Origin: Eucalyptus grandis
Taxonomy: Eukaryota > Streptophyta > Magnoliopsida > Myrtales > Myrtaceae
Direction of reading: 5' to 3'
Assembly: GCF_016545825.1 (NCBI RefSeq)
Contig: NC_052612.1
Location: 6,696,001 to 6,760,000, forward strand
Length of the DNA stretch: 64,000 nucleotides
This document shows, piece after piece, positions 21,909-34,600 of this stretch (position 1 is its first letter; each line of letters opens with the position of its first letter). A program made the position numbers and the translations under genes. The notes under the pieces are model-generated. The model saw only the letters and a program-made list of their open reading frames with translations. It did not search any database and was not told the origin of the DNA.

Positions 21909-23675
21909 TGTTGACACCTAAAATTAGTTAGGTTTTATTTAACTTTAGTTAATTTTATTTTATTTTATCTTTTTCGGATGATAAATAAACAAAAAAAGCG
22001 GAAAAGAAACGAAAAAGAAAGCAAAAAAGCAGCAGCCCCGTTTGTGGGCCTCCACAGCCCAGGCGCAAGGCCCAGCCCCCCTTCGGTCGTCTTCTTCCTC
22101 GCGCAGTTGCAGTGCACGTGCAGGGGGCGCGACGCCGGAGTGGAGGGGAGGAGCAGCGACGACGCACGTGGAGCAGGGGGGCAGCTGGAGTCGGATGGGA
22201 CGCCGGTTCGGCCGGCGAAGGCCGTGGCAACCGACGGCCTCGAGCTCCGCGCCTATAAATAGAGGGGAGCCACCTCGGACCATAAATAGGCCCTCCATCC
22301 CCGAGGGGGCCGAAGAGCCGAGACACGGGAGACCGGACACAGAGAGAGAGAGAGAGAGGCTAGCCGAGGCTTGGGGTCCCCTGAGAGACTTCGGGGAGCT
22401 CGAGTTCAGGCCGGCCGTGGTGTGGTGAGCTCGGAGGGGTCCCCGAGAGACTTCGGGGAGCTTGACGAGCGAACCCGAGGGAGAGAGAGAGTGTCCGGCA
22501 AGATTTGACCAAGAGCCCAGTCTCGCCGTCGCCGTCGTCGCTCGCCGTTTCTCCACCATCGCGAACCGCCCTCCTGCCGTCGCCGTCCCCGTTCGAGAGA
22601 AGGTAAAAAAGCGTCGCCGTTCATCATAGCCGTTTTCGTTGACCTAGCCGTCGTCGCGTTGCCGTTGTCGCCTTCGCCATCGCCGCCGCCACCGTCGCCA
22701 CCGTCGCCGCTACGCCTCGGTCCCTCCCTCCTTGGCACCGCGATTTGGAAACCCTAGGTTCCCGATTTTCCGGGTCGCGACCCCGGGTTGTCGGGTCGGA
22801 CCGGGTAGGGGGACCGGGGTAGGAGTCCGCGAAATCCGGGTAGGGCGCGGGGCCGGGTCACGGTCGGATCGGATCCGGGTCGTTGGGCCGAGCCGGGTGT
22901 CCCCGAACGCCCGGCCACGACGCCGTTTCAAATATTAAAAAAAAAAAAAAATATGAGTCGGGCCGCAACGGGCCGTCCGCGTGGGTCGCCGGCCCGGGTC
23001 GGACCCAACCCGTGGATCCGACCCGGGCCGGTTTTTTATATTATTTTAATATAAAATAATATTTTAAATAAATAATAAATATTTTATTTTCGAAAATTTA
23101 AAAAATAATTTATTTTCCAAAAATATTTAAAAAAAAAATATTTTATTTTCGAAAAATAAAAAAATAAAAATATTTCATATTTTCCAAAAATAAAAAAAGC
23201 CAAAAATTTATCCAAAAAAAAAAAAAAGACTTGTATTTTTCAAAAAAATACCAAAAAACCCCAAAAAAATCCCTTTTGTGTCCAAAAAATGAAAAAATGA
23301 CTCAAAAAATGTTTTTCCTCCCAAAAATGCATGGAAAATCCCTGAACATCCAAAAACCTAGGGTTTAAACAAGATTAGGTACCGAAAGGGCATTAGTGAT
23401 TAACTAATGTAATCAAGTCTCCGATCCTAATTTCTCTAGTTGCGCAGGAGTGAGTATTTCTCCCGATACTTCACTTGGGTTTCTGATCAACCCACCCCAA
23501 ATCGATTAGTAGCGATTCCATTTTAAAAATTGATTTACAGGTTAAAAACTTGAACCATTAAGTCGTGAATTGGTGGACTTGGGAGAGTCCGGGCTTAACA
23601 AATTTCAGCCGAGCCATTAGCCTCCTTAGGTGCTCTTGCCCGATTGCGGGCGTCGAGAAAAAAGAGGTCGCGACA
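21909..23675 (+). repeat. 3' LTR
   Basis: Begins tgttgacacc and ends gaggtcgcgaca, collinear with the 5' LTR. It differs in having two TATA-like words in the promoter, cctataaataga (about 22,251) and ccataaatagg (about 22,280), where the 5' LTR has one, plus scattered indels in the GC-rich part. Confidence 0.92.
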
Positions 23676-23680
23676 ATTAA

Positions 23681-26600
23681 CATTCGATTTGATCCCCAAA
23701 AAGAGAAATCAACACTTATCGCATGAATCGGAAGCAAATACTATGGAATTGGTGTCCCATGAGGTTGATCTTATATGATAACGTCTTTGTATTGGCTACG
23801 TACATTATGTGCAAACAAAGTGTAATTATACTATTATATTTTCGTTAATTCACCTCTTTGATCCGATATGATATTATTTGTTGACGTTGCCCTTAACAAA
23901 ATCAGGAAATGACATCCTCCTTAGTTGATTGATATATGACAAGGGTCGACAAAAAGGACAGCATCTAAGTTAACAATTTGGGAAGATTAATGTTTGTGAT
24001 GGAGGGTATCGACTTATTACGTGACAGAATCTTTCCGACATCATACAATTAGCTGTCAAGCAAACTTTTTCACCTTTTGTTTTTCAAGAAACAAACAATC
24101 ACAAATTTTTAAAGATAGATCAAATGCCCATTTAGTTGATGGAAATTGTTTATGGAAAAGTTTTCCATATTTCAATATTTAGATGATAGAAAATTATTCA
24201 ATCTACCGAAAGTGTTTTCTGTGGATTTTTTTTCTTTTGTAGAGATTTTCTAATAAATTTATATTTGGAAAAAAAAAACTTCTGTTTACGGTAAGAAATC
24301 ATTTTTCCTAATTTTTTGCTAATTCTTATAGATTAAATTAGCCTAAATTAGACTTTATTAACGCATATTAGTGGATTCACTTGCTATCAAACACCATAAA
24401 ATTAATTTTTCTCCAACATGTTTTGGCACGAACGAACACCAGAAAATTATTTACTTTCTCTTGAATTAAATTTTTTGAAAATACTTTTCAGCGATAAATT
24501 TTCACTTAAATAGGCGCATCCAAGCGACATTTTTGTTAACCCTGTTCTCCCTCTCTCCTTCTCTCGCTCTCTGCTGCAGCTGCTCTTTCTTCGCCAGCTG
24601 TACAAAAGGCCAAAAAATATAATTGAGTTTCACCAGCAATTATGCACCTCAAGTGGCTTTGTCCTTCGGTTTGATGATAAGGAGCAACCCATCTTTGTTG
24701 ACCTCACTCCAATCAGAGTAGGCGAAATAGGTACACTCGCTCCAAGTCCTTCATCTATCGGACTTTCCATTCCAGAGCATCAGCGTTAGCATCGTCCTCC
24801 GCTCCCAACACCATATTTTTCTTCTCAAGTCCAACCTTTCTTTACTCTTCAGGTTTTGTTGCTTTGATTTCTTGACTCATGGCTTCTGTCCTATGATATG
24901 CTTCATGTGCTACCATGTTCTGTTAGATCTGGGTTTTGGCGACGGTTTTCCTGTCTTATGGGATCGGATTCTTTTAAGGATACTCGAACATCACTGTTTT
25001 GTTGCTTTCTGAACTATGCATGCACATTCCATCACATGGCTTTTTGCAATTGCATTTAGCTTGACATAAGAATGTTCATTCTTTGGATTAGCTAACTTTG
25101 ATCTGCATTTGGTTACTGCTGATTCTGCCTCACCCCAGCTTCTAGATTGCCCTGAGAAATCTGGTCATCTTTAGTTTGTTGTGAGCATAATTTGAATTTG
25201 CAGCCCCACCCAAAAGAGAAAGCCTTACATGTTCACAGCGAAAATTCTAAGTCAATTAAAGTGAGAATTTGCAGACTATCAAGAAAAAGTTGGTTTTTCA
25301 CAAAAGTGCTATTAAGTTATAAATAAGTCATATGGAAATCAGGTAATATTTTTTTTATCAATAACTTTTTAACACTTACCCGATTCTTTCAGGAATTTAT
25401 CCGCATGAAAAATATCCATTTGTTTTAAAATGGAGTAGTAAAGTCGTCCCTGTGACGTATGAGAGTTAATTGCCTTTTTTAACAATTTGCGTCTGGATGG
25501 CCTCTTCACTAAACAAGAGGTCTTCTTGTAAATGGCGTAATTATGACTTTTTGGGTGTCGAATTGTCGTGATCATAATTATTATAACTTTTTTGACCAAG
25601 ATCATGTGTTCTACGTTAGTCCAATTCTAAGGAAATTAGTTACCCTCGTAACAGGGGGTGAATTGATTTTTCAAGATATTAAAAATCAATTTTGTAAAAC
25701 CTACCCCTATAAAATTTGTGCTTCTACTACCAAGTATACTAGCAATTTAAACAGGACAAACTAAAAAGTTTAGAGAAAGAAAAATTGCAAAATGAGAAAT
25801 ATGAAAGTTCGATTCGGTTATACATACTCCTCTTTCTAGCTCTAATAGCCCAAATAGACTGAACTCTATTACTCCTATCTTGTTACAATAAGAGTGAGTT
25901 ATGCACATAAGCGTGCATATTCTGCAGAACTATTTAACTGCAAAACCAGAGATGATTTATGCATGCTTCTTCATGCGACATTTTAATAGACCATACAAAT
26001 ATGTCTGCAAAACATAATAAACTCCCCTTAACATGTACACATAGTGTGATACTCCCCTTGAGTATGTGTTTTTCCTTCTTCTTGTTTCTTAAAAAAGCAA
26101 TAACATCAGATGCCCAGGGATGAAAACCCTATAAGCAAAAGCATCCATTTATTCATATACAAGAGTGTTCTACAAAGCATATTCTGGAAAAATTAATATA
26201 AAGGAAAGTGAACATTAACCAAAAGGATCACAAACACCGATTTCATCCATCAAGCTAGAAACGTATTGTTATCAAAAGGTTTATTCAGAATATGAGCGAA
26301 TTGCAAATCGATGCTAACAAATCCTTTTCATTGATTCATGTTGTGCTATGGCTGCCATAATTAATTAAATAAATAAATAAATCATATGAAAGAGTCTCTC
26401 TTCTTGAAGTTTGACCTAGTTCAGAGCTCCTCGAAATGGAAGCCACCCCCGTTAATTAGCACAACTCATCGTTTAGGGTTAAATCTTTTATTAGAAATCC
26501 AAAATTTAGGCAGTTGAATACTTGGCCAATTTTTAAGACAGTGTGAGTCTTAAAATTGTGCTCGTATTCAACTAAAACACAATTAGTAAAGAAAGATTTA

Positions 26601-28692
26601 CCAATTGCTTAACAATGTTGCAATTACACTTATTTTCAAATCCTTACATTAAGGACGACACGTCCTTATATCTCAATAAGCACCATTGACTTAACTAAGA
26701 AATTTTATCATTTCCCTTTTTGCTGATCAATATGTCATGAGGTTTAGTACACAACTTAGGATATTATTCTGAAGAATTTGATTCCGCTGAATACTCGAAA
26801 CACAGAAATCTGACTAATTAGAGTTTGAATTACTGAAACTGCAACTGAGTAGAAATGTAATAGAGACTTAGGGTTGATGCCTGATTATATATCGAAATAC
26901 CATGGGTTTGACATATAGACCTCCTTGTCAAAGCCCTGTATGCTATTGGAAATATGTATACGTATTAGGCACATTTTGTGGGCTACTACATGGTGCACTT
27001 GTTTTATATTTTAAGTTTCAATGGGTCAATTTTGTCTACTGGTAATATTTTCCTCCAATCATACTTTCAATTAACAGGTCACAGATTATGGACATTATCA
27101 ATATGCAAATTGGAACAAAATCAAATACGAGTGATGTTAATATTTGTGTGATCCATCAATGAAAGTTATGGCTAAAAAGAGTTCATCCAACTAGAGCGTT
27201 ACATGTGCAAATAGAGATAAAAAAAAATTTAGAATTCTATCTGTGAACTTTTACATCATTGACTACGGTTGCTAACAAGCATTTTCATTGCAAAATTTGA
27301 CAACATTTTTCGATGGCTTTTGCATTATCAATGTTGATTACATGATTATGTCGTGATTTAGTTTTATCATGTTCAGATTTAGTTTTCTTACATTTATTTG
27401 AATCTAAGTTACTATTATTGCACATGATCTAAGCTCCAACAATATTCTTACATGACATTTTTTGCTTGTCAATCATGTGACTTTAACGATGTGGTAAATT
27501 AAATCGATTACACGTAAAAAGTTTCAGTCAATAATTAGATTGACACAAATAGTAGTAGTGGACCGACCACATAACATTAGATTGGCAGTGGAAAATCTAA
27601 TTTCAAGAGATCAATAGCATAACTGCAGCAAATATCAAACTTTAGGACCGTGAAAGAAATTTCTCGGTGTTTAAAAATAATTTTCCTTCTCTTGTCGCGG
27701 CCACGGAGAAAATCTTTTAGCACCACCACTGCAAAAAAGGATCGAGGTTTTCTTCCATCACAAATTTGATTGGCGAGTTATCAAAATCTGAAGAATCATC
27801 CTAGAGACCGATTCAAGGACAGCAGTTGATCTACTAGTTGGCAAGATTACAGAGTCGTCGAGGCCAGATTGGGTGGTGATAACCAACACAGCCCGTGAAG
27901 ACAAAACATGCGACGATTGATTAGCCAATGCAGCGTTCTTTTAGAGACCAGATTTAGTTATTCACTTAAGTTTATCTACGGGGCTTCAATTTGTACTTTT
28001 TAGGAGATAAAGGTGGGTGTTAGGAGGCCGGGACTTGCATATGAAATGTGTTAGAAATTAAACCAAATTAATAAATGTCCTCAATCGACTACGAGTTGCT
28101 GATGTCAATGGAGAAGTTACTGATATTAATGGTTGTCAATGCCGATATTCTGGAATTTGATACCGATGATTTTGTTTGGTGAATTGATACGGATGACTGT
28201 CCGATGCTCAAGTTAATTAGATTCTTTATTATAGCGTTGTTCTTGAGAAGTCTTCTGTTCGTATTTTTATTTCATGACTATTCATGTTTCTAAGTGTAAT
28301 CAAGGTTTTGTAAGTTCTTAGGATTTTATCACCTCAGAACATTAGCTATATTTATGAGTCATTCAGTTTAAGAGTTATGTGTGAAGCATATAAAAGTGGA
28401 GTCCTGTAATTGTTTTCGATAGGGTGAAATAAAGGTGAAATAAACAAAAAGGATAACTGTCTCCTTCTCTTCTTTGTGTTGTGTTAGTGAGTGTTTCAGC
28501 TTTAAATTATCCCATCAAGATGTAGCATGTATTTGTCTTTTACAAAAACTCGAAATTTTCTAATTTTGATGCCATATGAAATTATAAAGGAGCACTATTA
28601 GCTATTATAGAAGTTTAGATAATTAGATGGATGCATTATTCAATACTTAATTGATATAACGTCTCTTTCAACAACTAGATTACTTGCACAGC
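23681..28692. other. Long AT-rich intergenic region, no gene recognised
   Basis: Only short open frames without domains. There is a pyrimidine-rich promoter-like stretch at 24,540-24,600 (ctccctctctccttctctcg) but no coding sequence I can connect to it. A decayed MITE-like element is at about 24,124-24,522, and copia-LTR-like wording (gggggtgaattg) at 25,655 is suggestive only. Confidence 0.4.
24124..24522. mobile_element. Possible decayed MITE
   Basis: The ends are imperfect inverted repeats: tgcccatttagttgatggaaatt at the left, and the reverse complement of the right end, tgcgcctatttaagtgaaaatt. The interior is AT-rich. It resembles the element at 39,989. No target-site duplication could be fixed. 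Confidence 0.3.
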
Positions 28693-31600
28693 ATGGGCTC
28701 AATGGAAGGAGAGCTGTCTATAGAAGTGGAGGACGGTGGAATGAACAACTCGATCGCGGAGGAGGTAAAGAAGGATGAAAGAGGACCTTTCACGGAAGTG
28801 TCAAGGATGAAAGGGATTCTGAAGAAGTAATCTGGAGAGGTCGACGGGAGTTAATGAAGAATGCATTGGCGGCTTCCGCGGGGGGACAAGATCCGGCAAA
28901 AGCTTACGAATATGCTCGAAAACTGGCGGATGTCATCCAAGGCGGCAAGGTTGACGACTTCCTTTCCATGATCAATGTAAATGATCCATTGTTGCGGGAC
29001 ATCGATTGATGTGCCGTTTTAACTTCCCGATTGGAATGGAACGATTCACTGCTCCACAGGGCAGCAGCAACCGAGAACGACGACATCCTGAGGTTTCTGA
29101 TTGATTATGTTGGTGACCACCTCATAACCGCCCAAGATGACTGGGGAGATACCCCACTCCACTGGGTCGCTCGGTTGGGGGGATCTACTGGAGCTGCAGA
29201 GATGTTGATTCACCGGGCAAGAGGCCTCCCCAACGTCGAGGACAAGAACCTCCTGTTGAGGATGAAGAACAAACGTGGAAACACCGCTTTGCACAGAGCC
29301 GTGCACAGAGGTCACGCCAACTTGGTGCACTATTTGTTGAGCGAAGATTTGGAGCCCGTGTACTGGAAGAACGCGGGTGAGAGATCTCCCCTGTACGAAG
29401 CCCTCAACATTAACGACTCCGCAATACATGAGGCTTTATTTTCACTAGCGTTAGAACCATCAAAAATAGAAGGCTTTCCGCCCATTCTTGGTGCCATTAT
29501 ACATTCACGACATGGTACGTACCTAAATCTGCTTATATGGAAATATATTTATCTATTTCTAGACTAACTCAAATCTACTTATGTGGAAATATATTTATCT
29601 ATTTCTGGACTAACTCGTCCCAAATCTGTGCAATAACTTTTTGCTCTTACCGGAACTCCTTACCAGTTTTTACTTAAAATTCCCTACCCTGCTTGTTAAA
29701 GTAGTTGGATACCCATCGGTTTAGCCGCATAATAAACAAATTATTCACATTAGAGCATAATAGATCGGCTTAAATATTACAGATACAACCATTTCTCTAG
29801 AAACTCATGTGTTATCGATCTTTGATTAGAAAAGCTATAAAGTGCAAATATTTAAGATTGATGACCATGAAAATCTGGAATCTAACAATGATGCCATGTT
29901 TGAAGCGAATGAGAGCCACGAACCAAAATGAATAAATGAAAATTTAGGGCATGAATTATGAACTGGTAGCAAACTTGTAGGCTGCGCAGGCGTGATTTTT
30001 TTGTTGGAAAAAGGGGTGAAGATTCCGTCACTCACAGCAAATTGATGGAACATCGTAAACCGTTAATTTGTTTGTGACAAACAGTCAATAGGTTTTTAAG
30101 AAATTAACAAAAGTGGATCTAAATAAAGAAATAAATTTTTTTTTATTTTTAAATGAATACAATTATCATAATCTTTGCAGAAAAAACCGATACGGTAGTG
30201 TAGCCCAAATTACCTTGACCATTAAAAATATTGAGATAAAATTCATCAGACGCACAATGATCAATTATGTGATTTTTTTGGCTGCTAACGCCATGTATCC
30301 CAAGTTTTCTACTTGAAAGCGCTGCTAACGTTCATTGATCAGATTGGTAGATGGCATTCAAGTGTTACAGTCATATCAAATAGAGAGAATTGTCCAAAAA
30401 ATTCTAAATTTACTGTACGATTGCCAATTCAGTTATAAACGTGTCAGTTGTGTTAATTTAACCTCTATTTTAGTCCTAAACTTTTTAAAGATTTACCAAC
30501 TTAGTCATTCTAATCAATTTCTGTTGGAAATCGCTAACATGGTGTTCTAGTCAAAGTTAGCCATCCTACATGATGTTGATCACTTATGTGGCTTTTTTAC
30601 AATATATTTTTTTAATTTGTTGCATTTTCTTTTCTTTTCTTTTTTTTTTTATCCTTTTTTCCCTTTGCCAGCCTCAGGCGAGAGCCGCCCTCCGACCCTT
30701 ACGTAGAGCATCCCTTGCCCTTGCTCAACCTCCATTAGGCATCAACTATTGATGGTCAGAGAAGAGAAAAAGGAAAAAAAAAAAGAAATTAGAAAAAGAA
30801 AAGGAAAAAGGCAGGCCCGGTGGCTCCCGGGTCACAAAAAAAAAAAAAAAGACAAAGGAAGGGACAGGAAAAAGGAAAAAAATTGCAAAAATTATCTGCA
30901 TTAGCATTAGATGTGCCATGTAGAACATTTAGTACTACTAGACCACCATGCCTATGATTTTCAACAAAATTGGCTAGAATGACTAAAATGGCATATCGTT
31001 AAAAGATTTATAACTAAATTGGCAAGTTATTAAAATTGTTATGACTAAATTGACACAATTGAAAGATTTAAGACTGAATTAATCATCATACAATATATTC
31101 AAAACTTTTTGGACAATTTTCCCTGTCAAGTATAATTCTAACCCTAGATGCAGTAACTTTATTTTTATCCTGTCCCAATTTATTAATCCGAGCACTTGTT
31201 ATTATTTACATTGCACGACGTAACATGTTTGAGGCTCTCTATTTGAACAGAACATGCAAAACAATTTCAAATAGACATAAAGTGAAAATGCGTAACAATG
31301 TATTGTGTGATGCAAATAATAAAATTAGCATACCCAATAAATGTATGTGTCTAAACTTACGTTGCACTTGTTGAATAGACTATAGAAGTCGACCTACACA
31401 CATAACATTCATAATCCATTTATAAATGGCTTAACTTATTTGTAATAATACAATTAAACCTAATTCTACCATATTTAACCACGTTTCATGTAGTGAACAT
31501 GTATGTAGAAGGGCTGTTTCATAGTTTGTCAGCTCATAAGTCTAATAAGCACTTTAGAAACTATACTAAAGATCCCATTGAAAATGGATTTACTATATAT

Positions 31601-34600
31601 TTCTTATTCTTACCGTCCAATATATAAAAATCCTTTTATGAAGTACTACCGATTGAAATCTTGTAATAATAGTCAGTTTATTCTTCATTGAATGTAAAAG
31701 TAGATGACATTGTGGAATGAATCGAGTGTTGCCATGGGTTTTGTAGATCGGCACTTTAATTAGGTTATCATGATAGGCACTTTTTTTAAGGTTCATATCA
31801 ATTAAATAAGGTAAGGTTATTTCTTTAAATCTAGTAATATTCTTTCAATTAGGAAAATTATCTAAAAAGTCTTAAATCTATTACACTTTTGCCAATTCAA
31901 TACTAAGTTATTCAATTTTGTCAATTTAATACTAAACATTTTTATTTTTTTGCCAATTGAGTGTATTCAACTAATTTTGACTAGAATTCATTGATGTGGA
32001 TAATTTTTAATAATATTTTAATCCTCTTTGAAATTTTTTATACTTTTTTATTTCTTTCTTCCCCCCTTTCTTCTTCCTTTTATCGGTGGCCAGCTACCAA
32101 CCACTGGTGATGGCCAGCTACTGGCCATGGCTGGGTGAGTTGACCTTGCCCGCCATAAGGGATGCCTAGCCAGGCAAGGCTAAGCCCCAGCAAAGGTCTT
32201 GCCTAACCTGCCCAAAGTAGGCGAGATTGCTTGGGCGAGGGTGAGCCCCCTTGTTCGGCCACGTCTTACCTAAGGCATGAGAGGCTAGCTGGCTCAGCCA
32301 TAGTTAGTGGCTAGCAAAAAGGAAGAAGAAAGGAAAAAAGAAAATCAGAAAAGAAAAAATCAAAAAATATTTTTAAAAATTGTTTACATTAGTGCCGATC
32401 GTCCTACAAGAAATTGCTAGTGTCCACGTTAGCGAATTCCTATCAAAATTGGCCGAATGAACTCAATTAGTAAGAAGTAAAAAGGTTTATAACTGAATTG
32501 GCATAAGTATAATAAATTTAGAACTTTTTGGACAATTTTCACTATTTCACTAATGTATCTAGAATGTAACCGGTTACCCATATTGAAATTTGTGGCCTGA
32601 ATTGCTTCGTCAATTTCAAGAATGATGGCATCTGTCATGCGAGCACCTTTTTTTTGTATTTGAGCAAAATTGAAATATGTTTTTTTATTATAAATAATTG
32701 GTGAAATATTATTCTATTTCATAAAAAATTTCTTCTTTTGAATAGAATAAATATGAAATTCTTAATTCATGTTATATATTAATGTAAAATATAGGGGGCT
32801 CGACGACAATTAGAAAATTCCTAATTATCGTTGTTATATGACTCATGAAATTTTTATATGTACTTAACAATATTATTAGAGTATATTTTATAGGAAGTAC
32901 TATAGAAATGTAAGAATTTTCAATAATTGCTCATTTGCAGTTTTTGAAACTCATTAGAACTAATTTTAATAAAATTAATGCCTCTTTGTTGAACAAAAGT
33001 CATGGTATAAGAGGCAAACACAAATCCTAATTTGAAACAAAATAAATGGAAAGTGGAAGAAAAACACTCTTTGTGAGGCAAATAATCAATCCCTTACAAA
33101 TTAGAGCCCTATAAATCACTTTTAGAGACAATTCTTAAAGAAAAATTCATTATATATTTATGTAGATGTTACAACAGTCTAGATTAATTTGCAAAGTTCA
33201 CCGAACTTTTAGTATTATGGATGTAATTTTTTTGGCGGTGAAATAAGACTCGTTTGTTTTGTGTTGTGTCATCACAGCTTAAATATGTGGTCGTTATAGC
33301 TAGGATATATATGACTCCATGCACTGCACGTACAAGATAGAACATATAATGTGATTTATTGAGTAAAAATATCTTTCCTAGAATCACTAAAATTTCACAA
33401 AATATATTTGGTCCATTCACAAGATATAATGGGATTGAGTAGCACAATCCCCAAGGATGAGGTTATCAATCACTCTGGCCTGTCTTTGAAGTCCAATGGC
33501 CACCCACAATCCTCAAACACCGTTGGAATATTCTCAAACAATTGAAGCACCTCTCTCGCACTATTGAACCTCTTTACTAGCACCTCCAAATTTTCATAGT
33601 TGGGGCCAAATTTTTTTTTGTTTTGGTGGAGCCTTTTCCTTTCTGTAATTTGTGATTTATAAGCTCTACTATCTTAGAAATAGATTCTGGTCACAAATTT
33701 CACTTAGATTTTGCTCACAAGTTTTGGTAAATACATAATCTCTTAATTGAACTGAATAAGTGCCGTATACCGAGGTGAGGACACCTGGAGTGCCATAACT
33801 TGGCACGCCGGGACACTTAAGTGCCATAACTTTAAAATGGTACACTTAAGTGCCATCATCGGAGTAAAATGGGACACTTAAGTGCCACTCCGGCGAAAAA
33901 TCCGGCCAAATGGCTGACGTGGCAATTTTCCGGCGAGTTTAGTCCAAAACGGCGTCGTTTTGCACGCCGACGTGGCAGAGAAAACGCAAAAACGACGCCG
34001 TTTGTGCCTATGTGTAAATAATAATATAAAAATTAATTAAATTATAAAGTATTCAAAAATTTAAAAATTAAGAAAATTTAAAAATTTTAAAAAATTAAGA
34101 AAATGAAAAATTAAAAAAAAAAAAAAAAGGGTGGGGGAGGTCGAACGGGCGGCCGAGGGCGAGCCCTCGCTGCCGCCGCCTCCCGCCGCCGCCGCCTCCC
34201 CGCCGTCGCCGGAAGGGCTGGCGACGGAGGGGAGGGTCGCCGGGGTCGCCGGTCCCCCTGGCCGACCGACGGCGAGGGCTGCGAGCCCTCGCCGAAGCGC
34301 GGCGAGGGCCGTGACCCTTGCCCTAGATCCGGGCGAGGGCTCGCGGGCCTCGCCGACCCTCCCCACTCCGTCGCCGGCCCTTCCGGCGGCGGCGGAGGTG
34401 GCGAGGCCCGCGAGCCCTCGCCGGATCCGGGCGAGGGCCGTGACCCTCGCCCTAGATCTGGCGCGGGCCGCGACCCTTGCCTGATCCGGCGAGGGGTCGC
34501 GGGCCCTCGCCTCGCCTCCCCCCGCCGCCGGAAGGGCCGGCGACGGAGGGGGAGGGTCGGCCGGGGTCGCCGGGCCCGGCTAGGGGCCGGCCGACCGGGG

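Larger units (their letters stand above)
10477..23675 (+). mobile_element. LTR retrotransposon, Ty3/gypsy Ogre/Tat-like, non-autonomous (no pol seen)
   Basis: The structure is complete at both ends. It is flanked by the 5-bp target duplication attaa (10,472-10,476 and 23,676-23,680). The LTRs start tgttgac and end gcgaca and are about 1757 and 1767 bp. A primer-binding site follows the 5' LTR and a polypurine tract precedes the 3' LTR. The 9.7-kb interior has an ORF1, two gag-like segments and three tandem arrays. I found no reverse transcriptase, RNase H or integrase frame, so mobility would need another element's enzymes. The arginine-tRNA-like PBS, an ORF before gag, and a long 3' array region are known features of Ogre/Tat elements. 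The LTRs differ by scattered substitutions and indels (about 95 percent identical by eye), so the insertion is moderately old. Confidence 0.9.

Noticed and set aside
24540..25200. Possible 5' end of a gene with a pyrimidine-rich promoter and FVLRFDDKEQPIFVDLTPIR
   Set aside because: No ATG-led frame, no downstream exon and no family match; left as unassigned.
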